A stretch of DNA of 64,000 nt, from contig NC_039363.1 in NCBI RefSeq assembly GCF_003573695.1, positions 124,851,302 through 124,915,301 on the forward strand. The letters are read 5' to 3'. The notes under the pieces were generated by a model that did not search any database, had not been told where the DNA came from, and saw only the letters and a program-made list of their open reading frames with translations. Position 1 is the stretch's first letter, and each line of letters opens with the position of its first letter. The stretch is from Papaver somniferum. Its lineage: Eukaryota > Streptophyta > Magnoliopsida > Ranunculales > Papaveraceae. Below, piece after piece: positions 1 through 11,130 of this stretch. The translations under genes and the position numbers were made by a program.

Positions 1-133
1 GCTTTGGTGTGTGTATCATCGCTGTTTTATCTCATGTTGCCTTATAAGTTGCACTTAAAATAATAGACTGTTGGGTCAAGTCTAGGGAGTAGGCCCAAAC
101 AGAATATTACACATATTCAAGGCATATACAACA
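1..133 (-). repeat. Partial 3' LTR of the copia element
   Basis: This matches the right-hand copia LTR near 22486-22593, including the shared words ctcatgttgccttt/ctcatgttgcctta and tctagggagtaggcccaa. It ends at the same ...ATACAACA boundary. On the minus strand that boundary is the start TGTTGTAT of the LTR, directly preceded by a short purine-rich stretch (AAGATGGATATT). The rest of the LTR lies outside the window. Confidence 0.85.
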
Positions 134-1975
134 AATATCCATCTTGACTTGAATACTATTTATCATTTTTCATCATCGTCTTCGCTCAACCCTTTAAGAG
201 ATTTCAACACTTTCTGATACCATCCAAATCCAAGCAATGCTTGAACTAGATACTTGAAACCAGCTTTGTCAACATGTTTGCTGTGTTATCCGCTGTGGGA
301 ACCTTCAGCATCACTATCTTCCCTTCTTCAACTGCATCATTGATAAAATGATACCCGACATCGATGTGCTTTGTTCTCTCATGATATATTTGGATATTGG
401 TCAAGCGGATAACGCTGTTTTGACTGTCACAATACAAACTACACTCTCATGCTTGAACCCCAGATCGCCAACTAAACCCATCAACCATATATATCTTCCT
501 TTATTGCTTGTGCGGATTTCCATGTACTCTACTTCAGTTGTAGACAATAAAACCGTTCTCTGCAAAATTGTCCTCCAACTGATAGTACTACCACACGATG
601 TAAAGATATAACATGTTAATTACCTTCTTCTATCAAGATCACCAGCATAAGTAGAATCAACATACCCCACAACATTTGTTGAATCACCATTGTGTTTGTC
701 AAACACAAAACCAACATCTTTATTGCTCCTTAAATACCTCAAAATCCACTTTATAACTTGTCGATGAGCCTTTCCGGGACTTCCCATGTATATACTTACT
801 ACACTTACAACTTGTGTGATATTCGGCCTTGTAAACCATAACATACATGATGCTACCAACTGCACTTGCATACGGAACCTAGGACATGTACTCTGCCTCT
901 TTTGCAGTTTGAGGTGATAGTTATGCAGAAAGTTTAAAATGTACTGCCAAATGAGTATTTAGTGGTTTTGTATCCTTCATACTAAACCGCTCCAACACCT
1001 TTTCAATATAAGCCTTATGAGACAAACACAATTTTCCTTAATCTCGGTTTCTGTGAATATTCGTGCCCAATATTTTCTTTGTTGCACCCAAGTCTTTCAT
1101 CTCAAACTCACTACTCAACTGCATTTTCAACTTCTGTATCTCTGACATGTCTTTACAAGTTATCAACACATCAACATACAAGAGAAAATACACAAATGAA
1201 GAACTTGGATTTTCATATGATGTGCACAACTACCATACTTATTCCTACCGTATCCATTTGCCAACATAAAGGTATCAAAACGTTTATATCACTTCCTTGG
1301 AGATTGCTTTAACCCGTATAAATATTTTTTTCAACAAACATACATGATCTTTTTTGCCATGAACTTCAAACATCTTTGGTTGTTGCATATAAATACGCTC
1401 TTCCAAATCACCATGAAGGAAAGCTGTCTTAACATCTAGTTGTTCCAATTATAGATCATTCAAAGCAACTATAGCAAGTAATGTTCTAATAGAGCTATAT
1501 TTAAAAAAAAGAGAAAAAACCTCATTGTATTTTTTCTCTTTGTGTAAACCCCTTTGCCACAAGCCTTGCATTGAACCTTGTTCCTTCACCATATGATGTA
1601 CCTTCTTTATTCTTGAAAGCCCATTTGCTTCCTACAATCTTCTGTCCCATAGATCTAGCAACTATCTTCCAAGTCTCATTCTTGTCAAGAAACTCAACTT
1701 CTTCAATCGTAGAAGCTCCCCATTGCTTCTTAATAGGTGAAAGGATCAATCCTATCTATGCGCTCACCCATCGCAAGTGCATACGCAACTAAATCAGCAT
1801 GGCTATATATGTGAGGTGGTGTGACTTTCCTCCTCACCCGGTCTCTTATAAGAATGTACTGATGTCTTATTTTTATCTTCCTGGGCAGGCTCCTAAAAAA
1901 TTTCTTGATCATCCCCATCAGAAACAACAGTCTCATTATTTCCCTGAACATGTATCTCAAGTTCCAGTTGGTCAC
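134..1975 (-). pseudogene. copia pol remnant: reverse transcriptase and RNase H
   Basis: Successive minus-strand fragments in different frames cover the Ty1/copia RT-RNase H region. At 1522-1749 is the RT entry region (WKIV, GSKWAFKNK, ARLVAKGFTQ). At 1038-1229 is the catalytic strand YVDVLIT, where the usual YVDD has become YVDV. At 620-871 is the TRPNI and YVDSTYAGD region of the RT tail and RNase H, and at 246-437 the RNase H end KHIDVGYHFI. 1730-1975 looks like the variable linker upstream of RT. Frameshifts and stops separate every piece, and the altered catalytic residue alone would disable the polymerase. The enzyme once copied the element RNA into DNA in the cytoplasmic particle. Confidence 0.85.
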
Positions 1976-3116
1976 CTAACTCCACCTTATCAACAACACT
2001 CTCCTCAACTCTTCCATTTAGTTCTTCATTCTTTGTCTTCAACATTCATTACTCATCAAATATAACATCTCCACTGATAAGAAACTTATTTGATCTTTCT
2101 TCAGGACACCATAACCTATATCCTTTCACACTCTTTGCATACCCAAGAAATATACACTTCTTTGCTCTGAGATTTAGCTTACCCTCATTCACATGAGCAT
2201 ATGATGGATATCCAAAATTCTATAAGTCTTCGTACTTAGCATATGAACCTGTATAAAATTCACTTGGAATCTTACCCTCAGTAGTAGTCGATGGAAATCT
2301 GTTTACTAAATAAGATGATGTGTTTGATGCTTCTGCCCAAAACTACCATGGTAACCCACCATTGGAGAGCATGCACCGTGCCTTAATCCATTATGGTTCC
2401 GTTCATCTTTTACGCGACACCATTTTTTTATGGTGTTTTTATGATTGTGCGCTGTCTCACAATCCCTTCTTCCTTGCAGAAATTATTGATCTCACACCCC
2501 ACAAAACTCCAAACTATTGTCTGTCCTCAAGCACTTGATTTGTCTTGCGGTTTTCTTCTCAACCATAGTCTTCTATTACTTGAACTTGACAAAATTTTCA
2601 TTTTTGTGTTGAAGTATGAATACCCATACTTTCCTTGGGAAATCATAAATGAACGTAAACATATATCTACCACCACCATGTGACTCAACCCGAAAAGACC
2701 CAAAAGATCAGAATGAATATAATCCAAAATACTTTTTGTGTTTTGAATAGTTGTGTTGAACTTGACCCTACATTGTTTCCCAAAGACGCAATATTCACAA
2801 AGGTCTAGTTTTCCAGTTTTATAAACGTTAAGCAAACCTTGCTTGCTCAAAACCGCTACCCCCTGTCACTCATATGTCCTAACTGCATATGCCATAACTT
2901 GATAGTATCATCTTATGAAATTGAAGAACATACAGACGCATCGCCTGTTATAGTAGTACCTTGCAGTGTATAAAACTATTATCTCGTATGCCATTCATGA
3001 TTGTAAGAATTCCCCTTGAGACATGAATAATGCCACCTTCACCTTGATACTTGCAACCATTTGAATCAAGTGTACCCAAGGAAATCAAATTTCTTTCCAA
3101 TTCTAGAACATGCCTA
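1976..3116 (-). pseudogene. copia pol remnant: GAG-pre-integrase and integrase
   Basis: The minus-strand frame 2527-2850 carries a GAG-pre-integrase-like stretch (LDLCEYCVFGKQCRVKF), followed by the first integrase acidic region (ILDYIHSDLLG). This is the CxxC-type zinc-binding end and start of the DDE core in Ty1/copia. Between about 1976 and 2526 the integrase is recognisable only in short scraps. From 2851 to 3116 the upstream gag-pol junction is degraded, and the frame then stops at the gypsy insertion (3122). The rest of gag continues at 21136. Confidence 0.75.
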
Positions 3117-3121
3117 ACCTG

Positions 3122-4031
3122 TGTGACTACTTGTTTTCCCGTAGTCTACGTAATGTATACAGTTCAGAGAATCAGATACTAAGTAGTATCGATGCTTCAG
3201 TTGAACTGATGATGCTAAATAATAAAAGATATCGAAGATCACAAGAATAACTAAGAACACTAACGTAAAGTAAATGCTACTAAGTTATCATGAACCACAA
3301 GATGTTACGTGGTTCGACTTTCGTCTACGTCCACGGGGTAATGAGTGATTTGTTTGTATTAAGTTATAGTGGTTACAAAAAATATTAGATGCTTCCCAAA
3401 GTAATAGAGAGAACTCAAGTTGAAGCCATTACTTAAGTTCTAGAAATTAAAGAGGTATAAGATTAAGACTAGATATTCTTCTCCTAAGAATTGAATTCCC
3501 TTAGTTTGTTGGTGAGGCTTGGTATTTATAGACCCTTCTGCTCCAGGTATATCTTTGCTGCCTCTGGGTCCATCGTCTCCTGATATACCTTTCGTACAGA
3601 TGGTACCTTCGTTCTCCGCGTGCTTTCTCCAATCGAACTCTTCCACCTCAGCTGACCCACGTTCCTTCGGGAACATCCCAACCTTAGTACAGATTGTACC
3701 TTCGTTCACCGCCAGCCTCTGCCAATTTGGTTCCGCCACATAATCTCTCTCCACGTGCTTTGATTATTCGTGTAGATAAGAGATTTTCGCATTTAATGCT
3801 GATTAGATATGTCATCTACCTATGTCCCTTCGCCAGCTGCCTCCCCATAGACTAGGCTTTTAATTCTTTCATCTCAGCCGTCGAGGCATCCTTTCTTGGG
3901 GACGAGATAAAGTTGTTCTACAAAGGTATCCTCTGTCACTTGGATTCCTCTATATAGCGAGGGATACACATTTATCTTGTATGCGACCACTGTGATCGTG
4001 ATACGTGCTCCGTAGAATATTGGTATTCACA
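3122..4031 (-). repeat. 3' LTR of the Tat-like gypsy element
   Basis: This is 910 bases, against 909 for the other copy at 20222-21130, and the two are nearly identical by eye with scattered substitutions. On the minus strand it starts TGTGAATACC and ends AGTAGTCACA. A TATAAATA box on the minus strand lies at about 3524-3531, in the same place as in the 5' copy. Confidence 0.93.
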
Positions 4032-4049
4032 GTTTGCCCCTTTTCTTTC
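4032..4049 (-). promoter_or_regulatory. Polypurine tract of the gypsy element
   Basis: On the minus strand the purine run GAAAGAAAAGGGGCAAAC directly abuts the 3' LTR. This is the expected position and composition of the primer for plus-strand DNA synthesis. Confidence 0.8.
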
Positions 4050-4754
4050 ATATTCTACCGTTTGGTAGGATTGGAAGAAAACTCCCGTAACGCCGCCATT
4101 TTTGCACGCACTGATTGGGTGGTCCCCATGTGTCCTTTCATGCAATAACTTCCCCTTGAATTTCGGGACGTCCAAATTTTTGGATTCTTCAGCCGCCTAT
4201 AAGAAGAGAATAAAGAGGAGGAATTTTCATTAACTCCTTTTCTTCCTCTCGAATTGTCGCCCACTGTCTCTTTCACAGAGATTTTCTTCCACCATCAACT
4301 GCTGATCTTTCCTTCGATTTGCCAAAGATTTGTGGTTCAATACTTGATCATCATATATAAGTAAGTGATACTTTGCCTTTTGTTGTTGCTTTTCGTACTT
4401 CTCCATGCTTAACTCTGTCTTCACTTCTTCGATTTGTTGGAGAATGCTGTTGTACTTGCATGTGTGAATTTTAATTCTTTTTTACTCGTTCATGTTGTAT
4501 GATAACTTGGGTTTGCTCCCATTTTGTATTTTGGTGTTGATTTTGCCATGATTGTTCTTCGCATGCAATCTTTCTTATGGTGATGAATAACCTTCGATTT
4601 CGTCTTATGGTGGGTTTAAATTGCTTCCCCTGGTTGGTTAGTTAAACCCATGCCCAAAGTATGCTTATTTTTGCCCCCAATTTGCTTTTGAGTTGACTGT
4701 GATTTTCAGTCCGCCATTGTTGATGGGAGGTTCTTCCTGTTGGTGTTAGGAATT
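4050..4754 (+). other. Leader region upstream of the antisense reading frame
   Basis: There is no open frame here on either strand. A TATA-like CCTATAAGAAG occurs near 4196, followed by T-rich, intron-like DNA up to the first methionine of the antisense frame near 4755. It could hold a plus-strand promoter and a leader intron for that frame, but this is inference from position only. Confidence 0.35.
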
Positions 4755-6900
4755 ATGAGACTTCCGAAGAAGCCTACGCGTAAGGGACAAAGAACCTCTT
4801 CGTCTACTGATCCACCTCCGCGGATGGATCATCCTGATGCTACGCCGTCTCCTCCTCCTGAGGATGCTGAGTTACCTGCTGGTACTGAAATGGGCGTGGT
4901 CCTTGAGGTTGCTACGGACCCTGAGGTAGAAGAAGTTGTTGTTGAGGATATTCCACCTCCTCCTCCCCACTATAAGATTCATAGGCTTTAACTGCGTGAC
5001 AAGGATATCTATGCTCACTTATCTTTAGCTGAGATCACCAAATCTTTTCGCCTCCATAAGTTTGAGATTTCCTTTGTTAACGGCCCTGATGTTCTTACTG
5101 AGTCCCTGATCCGGAACTTTCCTTATGATGAGAACAACCTTCTGATTAGTGTTGTTCAGTTGGACGCAGGTATGCTCCTCCCTTTTTTTAGTATAAAGGA
5201 TCCCTTCTACTATGACGTTTTGTCTACCAGGGATGACCCGGCTCAGGTCCGAGGAGTTATGCAGTATACTGGTAACTACTGGCGTTCCCTTCGTGAGAGC
5301 TGGTACCGTAGTAAGGAAAAAAACACTTTGAAGTATTATGACCCCTTCGCTGATGGAAGGTCTAAGCAGGAGGATTATACCTCTGCCAACTTCAATGCTA
5401 CGTACGCTACTGCTATTCAGAAGAGTAATCTTCTTCCTTAGAGTGTTGGCCCTCGTCGTATCCATGTTACTGCTAAGCAAATCAGGGAAGGTAACAACCT
5501 TCGACTGTTGGAGGAGATCGATAAGACTGGTTTGACTGTCATCCCTTATTCTGCTAGGCTACCTTTGCCGAAGTATGATCACATCCGGCTTGATCATGAT
5601 GATCACTGGGCTCGTACTCCTCTTCGTGTGGTGGTTCCTTGGGTCTATGGTTTTACTACCGCTGATCCCAACGTCCCTCGTGTAGCTTTCTCCTTGCCTG
5701 AGAAGTATGATGGGTATCAGCCTTGGGTTTTCAACCCTTCTGCTTCTCATGAGGTAACCTTCGTTTATGTTTGAAGGATTTTGCTTTAGTATCTTTGTTT
5801 AATATTCTGATGGCTTTCCTTCTGCTAGTGATATGGACTTAGGTGGTGCTCAAGCTTTTTCTTCAGTTCTCAGCTCATCCACCATGCCGTCTCTTCGTTG
5901 TGGTGAGGGCTCAGTAGTCGTGCCCCATGTTCGCTCTCAAGCGATTGATGGAGTTGTTGCTGAGTCTAGCAAGGGTAAGCTGCCTGAGAACTTGAGCCTT
6001 GGTAGTTCTGATGATGCCATTCTGCGGAACTCGAAGAGTCCCTTTTCTGCTGAGGTTGATCGTCATCGTCTGGATAGCTCTTTTGAGGTAGCTTCGCAGT
6101 TGGATGTGCTGTCTGCTCAATATCATGCGGCGAAGGATTTATTCTTTGACCCGGACTGCCTTCGCTCCAGCCAGAGCTTTGGTGAAATCCGCAGGGGTAG
6201 CATCCAAGAGATGGAGGCTTTCATGGACACATACGCTGATTTCCTTCCTCGTCTCTCAGCGTTTTCAGTAAGTGATTCTTACCTTACTGCTTCGCAAATT
6301 GTTTTGATTCTTCGTTTGTTCTTATACTCCTTTGTTTGCAGCTTTGCAAGCAAATAGATGTTGGTTGCACCTTGTTCAAGTTCTATAAGGCTAAGTGTAC
6401 TCACTTGAGTGCTCTGTTGGAGCGTGTCTGTCAAGAATATGCCCTTATTAGCACACAACAATCTTCGTCCAGTGATGCTGCTTCTATTGCTAGGGTATCT
6501 TCGTTGGAGGATGATCTGAGAAAGACTCAGAGATTCTTGGAGGCTTGTCTGTTTCTCTTGAGAGAGCTAACAATGCTGCTAAAGTTGCTGAGGATGGGCG
6601 TAAAGCTGTTGATTCCGCTCTGGCTGTTGAGTCCTCCAAATCCATAGGTTCGTTTCTTCTTTCCCTTAGTTTGTTTTTGTTCTTGTTTGGTGACATAGTC
6701 CTGAGACAACCTTCTCCTGCCAGCTGGTAGCTCTAGTGAGCTTAAATATCTTTGGGATCAAGTAGACAAGTTAACCTCCGATGTTTGGTATTATCAGAAG
6801 AATTTTGACAGGCTGATGAACGTAAATGTTCATAATGAGGCCCAAGTTTCCCTTGAATCTACTCATAACGCGGATTTAGTGAAGCAGATGGCTTTGCTTC
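4755..6900 (+). pseudogene. Antisense extra reading frame of the gypsy element, left part
   Basis: This runs opposite to gag-pol, between the polypurine tract and integrase, where Tat-lineage elements are known to carry an extra ORF. The N-terminus (from about 4755) is proline-rich and acidic (DPPPRMDHPD, then PEVEEVVVED). A globular part follows (about 4990-5755, with LPFFSIKDPFYYDVL and PWVYGFTTADPNVPR). Introns fit GT-AG rules at about 5755-5831 (GAG|GTAACC ... TGCTAG|TGA) and about 6270-6341 (TCA|GTAAGT ... TTGCAG|C). The C-terminal half is predicted coiled coil (LEERxxxxxK-type heptads). In-frame stops near 4989 (TAA) and after about 5438, and a frameshift near 6540, break it. The CACTA insertion at 6901 then splits it. 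It may belong to the Pfam 'putative gypsy type transposon' family, which I cannot verify. Its function is unknown. Confidence 0.7.
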
Positions 6901-7050
6901 CACTACACCATTTTCCTTGATTAGTAACTAGATTTCGCAACAGCTTTGTAGCTGTTGCGAAATTTCAGTTGCAAAATATTTACAACAGCGGGATTGAGTT
7001 ACAAAACTCACAACAGCGATGAATAGTTGCGAGTCGCAACAGTTTGAATT
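6901..7050 (+). repeat. Left terminal and subterminal repeats of the small CACTA element
   Basis: The terminal CACTACACCATTTT is followed by alternating copies of GCAACAGC, GTTGCGA and TCGCAACAG in both orientations. In CACTA families such dense subterminal motifs bind the TNPA-type protein. The pairing is with 11781-12046. Confidence 0.85.
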
Positions 7051-8355
7051 TCACATGTGCCACTCGTGAGTGTGGCTGGGTACACTTTTAAACTGACTCA
7101 CTATTCAGCCTATTCAGCTTCAAAATTGACTCGGTTTACCCTAATATTATCGAGCAGACATAATCTTATCTCACTTTCTTCTCTCTCTCTTTCTCCCTGT
7201 ATCGCTACTTTCCCCCTGCTGCACCTGTGAATACCGACCATTAACATTGAAATTCATTCTTCTCCTTTTCTAATATCACCACCATCGAAGTATCTTTCTG
7301 TCTGTAGAACCCCCAAAGCAAAACCTAATGGTCGTTGCAGCTGGTCCGATCTCCTTGATGTCTGTAAGAAGAGGAAATCAAGAAATTATCATGGGTTTTC
7401 ATTATTGAGAGTTAAGAAGAGGAATTTGAAATTGATTCTCAAATTACAGCGAAGGAATTAGAGGATTAGGTTTCGTTTTACGTCTAAGATTAAGAAGCTA
7501 ATTGAGAAAACTAGGGTTTTGTTTGTGCTACAAATCGAAGAATTAAACGGAGTCAATAAACAGGTTTGTCTTAATTAGGTTTAGAATTGGTTTATTAATG
7601 GATTCGAGTTATATGGATTAGGGTTTATAACAGATTGGGGATTTAGGGTTCATGGATTTGAATTACAGATGAAAAAGATGAAACTGATGGTGAGAAATTA
7701 TAAGAAGAAAATTGAGTTTGTGTCTGAGGTAATCTTTCTTACGCATTTGGAATGAATTTCTTTCATGAACTTGTATTATCAAATTTGGGTATTGTTATGT
7801 TCAATTTTGAATTGAAAATTTGGTGGAAATGGAGTTGAGTTTCTAGTGGTGTGTAGATGATTCTTAGTTTAAATTGTCTATTATAGGAAAAAGTTTTTAG
7901 AGGAGGATAATTGTTGCAGGTGGTGGTGGTTTAATGAGCTACAGAACTATGAAGATTGTGATGGTGATGGAATTGAAATAATAGTTCGGTTGATGTGGTC
8001 TTAAATGAGCTACAAGAGTTGATCTTAGTTTGGTTTAGATTGTAATGATTTGAATGGTGATGGATGAGTATTGGTTGTGCTGAGATGCTTTTGATGATGA
8101 TGCTATGGTCAGTCATAATAGTTGTGACTGAAAGATATTGAAATGAATAATGTTGCTGCTATGAAGATGGTGCTTTAAATGTCTATGTGGCTGAATGATA
8201 GTGATGTGAAGGAATGACGCTAATCTGAAGAGATTTGAAATGTTCATAAATTTTAGGTCAAGGTATGCTAGGTTTGGATGGTTTATGTTTACTCCGAATT
8301 TATCTGCAACAGTATTAATGCTTGAACTCAATGTCGTTTGCTTTTCAAATCACAG
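7051..8355 (+). other. Promoter/leader-like intronic DNA inside the CACTA element
   Basis: There is no long open frame. A pyrimidine-rich stretch (about 7160-7200, CTCTCTCTCTTTCTCC) is followed by possible non-coding leader exons with GT-AG boundaries, for example ending ...GTCAATAAACAG|GTTTGT near 7563 and ...GTGTCTGAG|GTAATC near 7730. This looks like the 5' leader and first introns of a plant gene, perhaps the source gene of the exportin pieces that follow, but I cannot identify it. Confidence 0.4.
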
Positions 8356-9449
8356 ATCTTGAAACATGAGTGGCCAGCTAGGTGGTGAAATTTTATTCGG
8401 GATCTTGTTTCAGTAGCGAAGACAAGTGAAACAATATGTTAGAATTTCATGGCTGTATTAAAGGTAATTTTAATGCATTTGAGATTCATTTTTTTATGAG
8501 ATCATATCTGTTTTAGCTTGTCAATGTCTACAAGTTTTTTTTATACATGTTATCGTTTTTTTAGCTTCTCAGTTAAGAGATGTTGGACTTTTCACCTGGT
8601 GAAATGATTCAGCAGAAGATCAAAGAGCTAAAAGAATCATTGAATAGTTTTGATGGCCTTGCTATTCTCATTGTTATGTTACATCATCATGTGTCTACGG
8701 GGTTATTTATTGAATGGAAAAGTTGTGATTGTACATATGTTAGAAAAATGCCTTTGACGCCTAATCGGCTTCGTTATCATTAGTCTACCCTATCATCTAT
8801 GTTAGCTAAACGCAGTTATTATGAATGAATTATGTAGTTGGTCTACGTCGCATGGTTTGTTTTTCTCTTACCATAGCTTACATACACGTTTTTTCTTGCA
8901 GTGAGTTTCAACTTATTTACGAGCTATGCCTATATGTGCCATCTGCATCTCAAAGAACTGAGATATAAGAGCAACACTGGCTACGTTGCACGCCCCACTG
9001 GTTTGCGCACTAATTACTAGACTGTTGCCATTTTTTGTTTCAAATAATGAAAATTTAGAACGATAAAGAAAAAGTTCATGTCTAGTAAAACACTATCTTT
9101 TAATCAATCCTGGCGTCTCTTCCTTCCAATCTTCTGTAGGCTAATTGACTAATGCATATTTATTTTCCTTTTTTTTTGGGTATATTATAGCTAAAGACAC
9201 TTTTGAATTTCTTTCTGTGGCAGGGTATGGCAGCGTATAGGAATCTTACTCTCCAATGTTTGTCTGAGGTACTGTTAAACTTTCTCTCCCCTCATCATAT
9301 TAGAGTTCCTCGTTCTTCTTTCTTTGATGTGCTGATATTTAGGTAGCATAGTAACTCTTTTACGTTCACAGGTAGCTGCCCTTCAGTTTAGAGACTTCTA
9401 TAACATGAAGTATGTGAAAATGTACACTGTTTTCATTTCACAATTACAG
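8356..9449 (+). pseudogene. Exportin-1 (XPO1/CRM1) gene fragment captured by the CACTA element
   Basis: Five consecutive exons with introns kept match the N-terminal HEAT-repeat part of plant exportin-1, the nuclear export receptor for leucine-rich export signals. Exon a, 8356-8463: ILKHEWPARW and DLVSVAKTSETIC. Exon b, 8565-8647: GEMIQQKIKELKESLNS. Exon c, 8902-about 9003: ELCLYVPSASQR. Exon d, 9224-9278: AYRNLTLQCLSE. Exon e, 9372-9449: DFYNMKYVKMYT. Their order and phases follow those expected for XPO1. In-frame stops at 8386 (TGA), 8440 (TAG) and 8574 (TAA), a frameshift in exon c and a damaged donor after exon b (AATAG|TT) show it cannot make the protein. The fragment begins and ends inside the gene. 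The identification is from remembered family sequence and was not tested by search. Confidence 0.85.
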
Positions 9450-10083
9450 GTATTTCAGATCACGAAGGACCCAAATTCCTAACTGATAATGATAAATATA
9501 TATGTCCAGTGCACTTTGTAACTTGAGTTTTAACGATTTCCTTGTCTTCTCTTGTGTTTGTTGACTAATCAATTTGCTTGACTAATATATCATTTGTTGT
9601 AGCCTTGTAGGGATGGAGGTTGAGACTAACATATTGAGTTTAATGCTGGAGATGAGGTGGTGGTGTTCAGTTCATGTAGTAAACATGCTTATGTATCCTT
9701 CTATGTATAATATTTGGTGCAAATTACGAGGTATGTGATGCATTTTGCCTTAGTCATTGAAGAGATTCACCTTCCCGTAGTTAAAGAACCAAAAGAATCT
9801 ATCCCTTGCATGTTATACATTTCCTTAACCTCTTTATCAGATTTCCCAGCAACTGAAGACTGAGAGCATCACTAGTCAGCTCTGCCTTCTTCACCAGGCT
9901 TAGCAGAAGCACATGGTCTGCATTTTGAAGCTAGGTCCAAGACCCAACTGTGGCTGGAGCATCAATATAAGCCTTTCTTTCAAATCTTAGAAAAGATTTA
10001 ATGCTTCTTCCTCTTACCCAAAGGTCAAGAAATCTGGAATGAGTTGTTTCTTGTCTCTGTGAACGCTTTCATATTGCTTGCAG
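9450..10083 (+). other. Unassigned DNA between the exportin and ARF fragments
   Basis: This is mostly T-rich intron-like sequence. One exon-like stretch near 9605-9680 (GTAGGGATGGAGGTTGAG...) is open for about 25 codons, but I do not recognise it. The junction between the two captured genes should lie here. Confidence 0.4.
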
Positions 10084-10470
10084 GATTTAATGTTGAGACT
10101 GTTGAATACAAGAACATTAGATTCACTATCTGGCATGTTGGGGTCAAGAAATATATGAATTTTGCTACATTTTTTGTTTTCTATTCTTTTTTGCATTTTA
10201 TGTTGTTACAAAGGTAATTAGTAATATCATTTCTTTTACAGATCCCTCTATTGTAGAGACACTACTTCCAAAACACATAAGGTCTTATTTTCGTAGTTGA
10301 AAGTAATGACAGAGACCGTGTTATTGAGGCAAGGGATGAACTGCAGACGAAGTTTAGTGAGGTATGTGATAATATCAAACTCATTAATGTTATCGCTATT
10401 GTAGTTTACTCTTTATACTGATTTTGCAGGTTTCCTTGTGGTTTTTGTTTGCCAGCAAACATATTTCATC
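10084..10470 (+). pseudogene. ARF-type small GTPase gene fragment captured by the CACTA element
   Basis: The first exon (10084-about 10150) reads GFNVETVEYKNI, then FTIWHVG, the switch 1-interswitch region of ADP-ribosylation factors. The usual WDVGGQDK has become WHVGVKK, losing the switch 2 aspartate and the GQ. The second exon (10242-10361) reads HYFQNT, stop, GLIFVVESNDRDRV and EARDELQ. It ends at the position where plant ARF genes have an intron (after ...LNE; here KFSE|GTATGT). A weak third piece at about 10430-10465 (FLFASKH) may be the LLVFANKQ exon. ARFs recruit coats at Golgi membranes; this copy lacks the P-loop exon and has stops at 10254 and 10278, so it is a relic. The identification is from memory of the family. 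Confidence 0.82.
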
Positions 10471-10559
10471 TCCTAGTTTCCTAGTGCATATCTTGTCCGA
10501 TGCAGTCCTAGTCCTAGGAAAATGAGTGCATCTCCTTGTCGTGCTTTATTGCAGGCTTT

Positions 10560-11130
10560 TGTGAAGTTTGTCTAACCGATAGAAGTGGCATTTGCTTATT
10601 TCAGTTAGTGTTTTTATCACCTTGCTTGGTGCTGACTTCATGAGAATGGAATCTTTCGGCAAAGTTGAAGAGGTTGCGGAGACTCTGGTAAGTAGTAGTG
10701 ATTTTTTGCTTTAAATGAAGTTTCCTCGCTCGTTTGATATTGGACTGTTGTTATTCTTATTTGAGAAGTCGAAATCTATTTGATGAACATGTTAGTAAAC
10801 TAGATAGAAGTTGGAAAAAGGGCATTTGCAAGACTTGCCGCATGCAAAATTCTCAAACGGTATTAATCCATCCAGGCACTTTCTTTGTTTCTATGTAAAA
10901 TGCTCCCTTTTATTATTCTTATCTTCTGTGATGGGAACTGGATGTTGATTTGTTTCACTTTTTGTCTCAGTAGGTAGAAGATAACGGAGAAGAACATGAA
11001 GAGCATGGAACCCAAGAAGAAGAGGCTGTTGATGTCGATGTTGATTCTACAGATGGCGCTATTGTTACAATTCTTTTTGACAATGGCTACTCTCATGGTG
11101 TACATTGGTTTTGCAGGTCACAGATATGAG
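10560..11130 (+). other. Unidentified exons near the right end of the CACTA cargo
   Basis: Two exon-like stretches join in frame. The first, about 10597-10689, ends ESFGKVEEVAETL|GTAAGT. The second, about 10974-11130, starts after a CAG near 10970 and encodes an acidic tail (VEDNGEEHEEHGTQEEEAVD) ending at a TGA near 11130. I do not recognise the product. It could be a third captured gene or the 3' exons of an element-specific gene. Confidence 0.4.

Noticed and set aside
7931..8331. Minus-strand frames of 60-72 codons in the CACTA cargo
   Set aside because: Rich in His, Asn and Ser with no motif; they are the complement of intron-like DNA next to the exportin exons, which run on plus.
8580..8783. 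67-codon frame from 8580 as an independent small gene
   Set aside because: Its first 23 residues are exportin-1 exon b; the rest is read-through into an intron.
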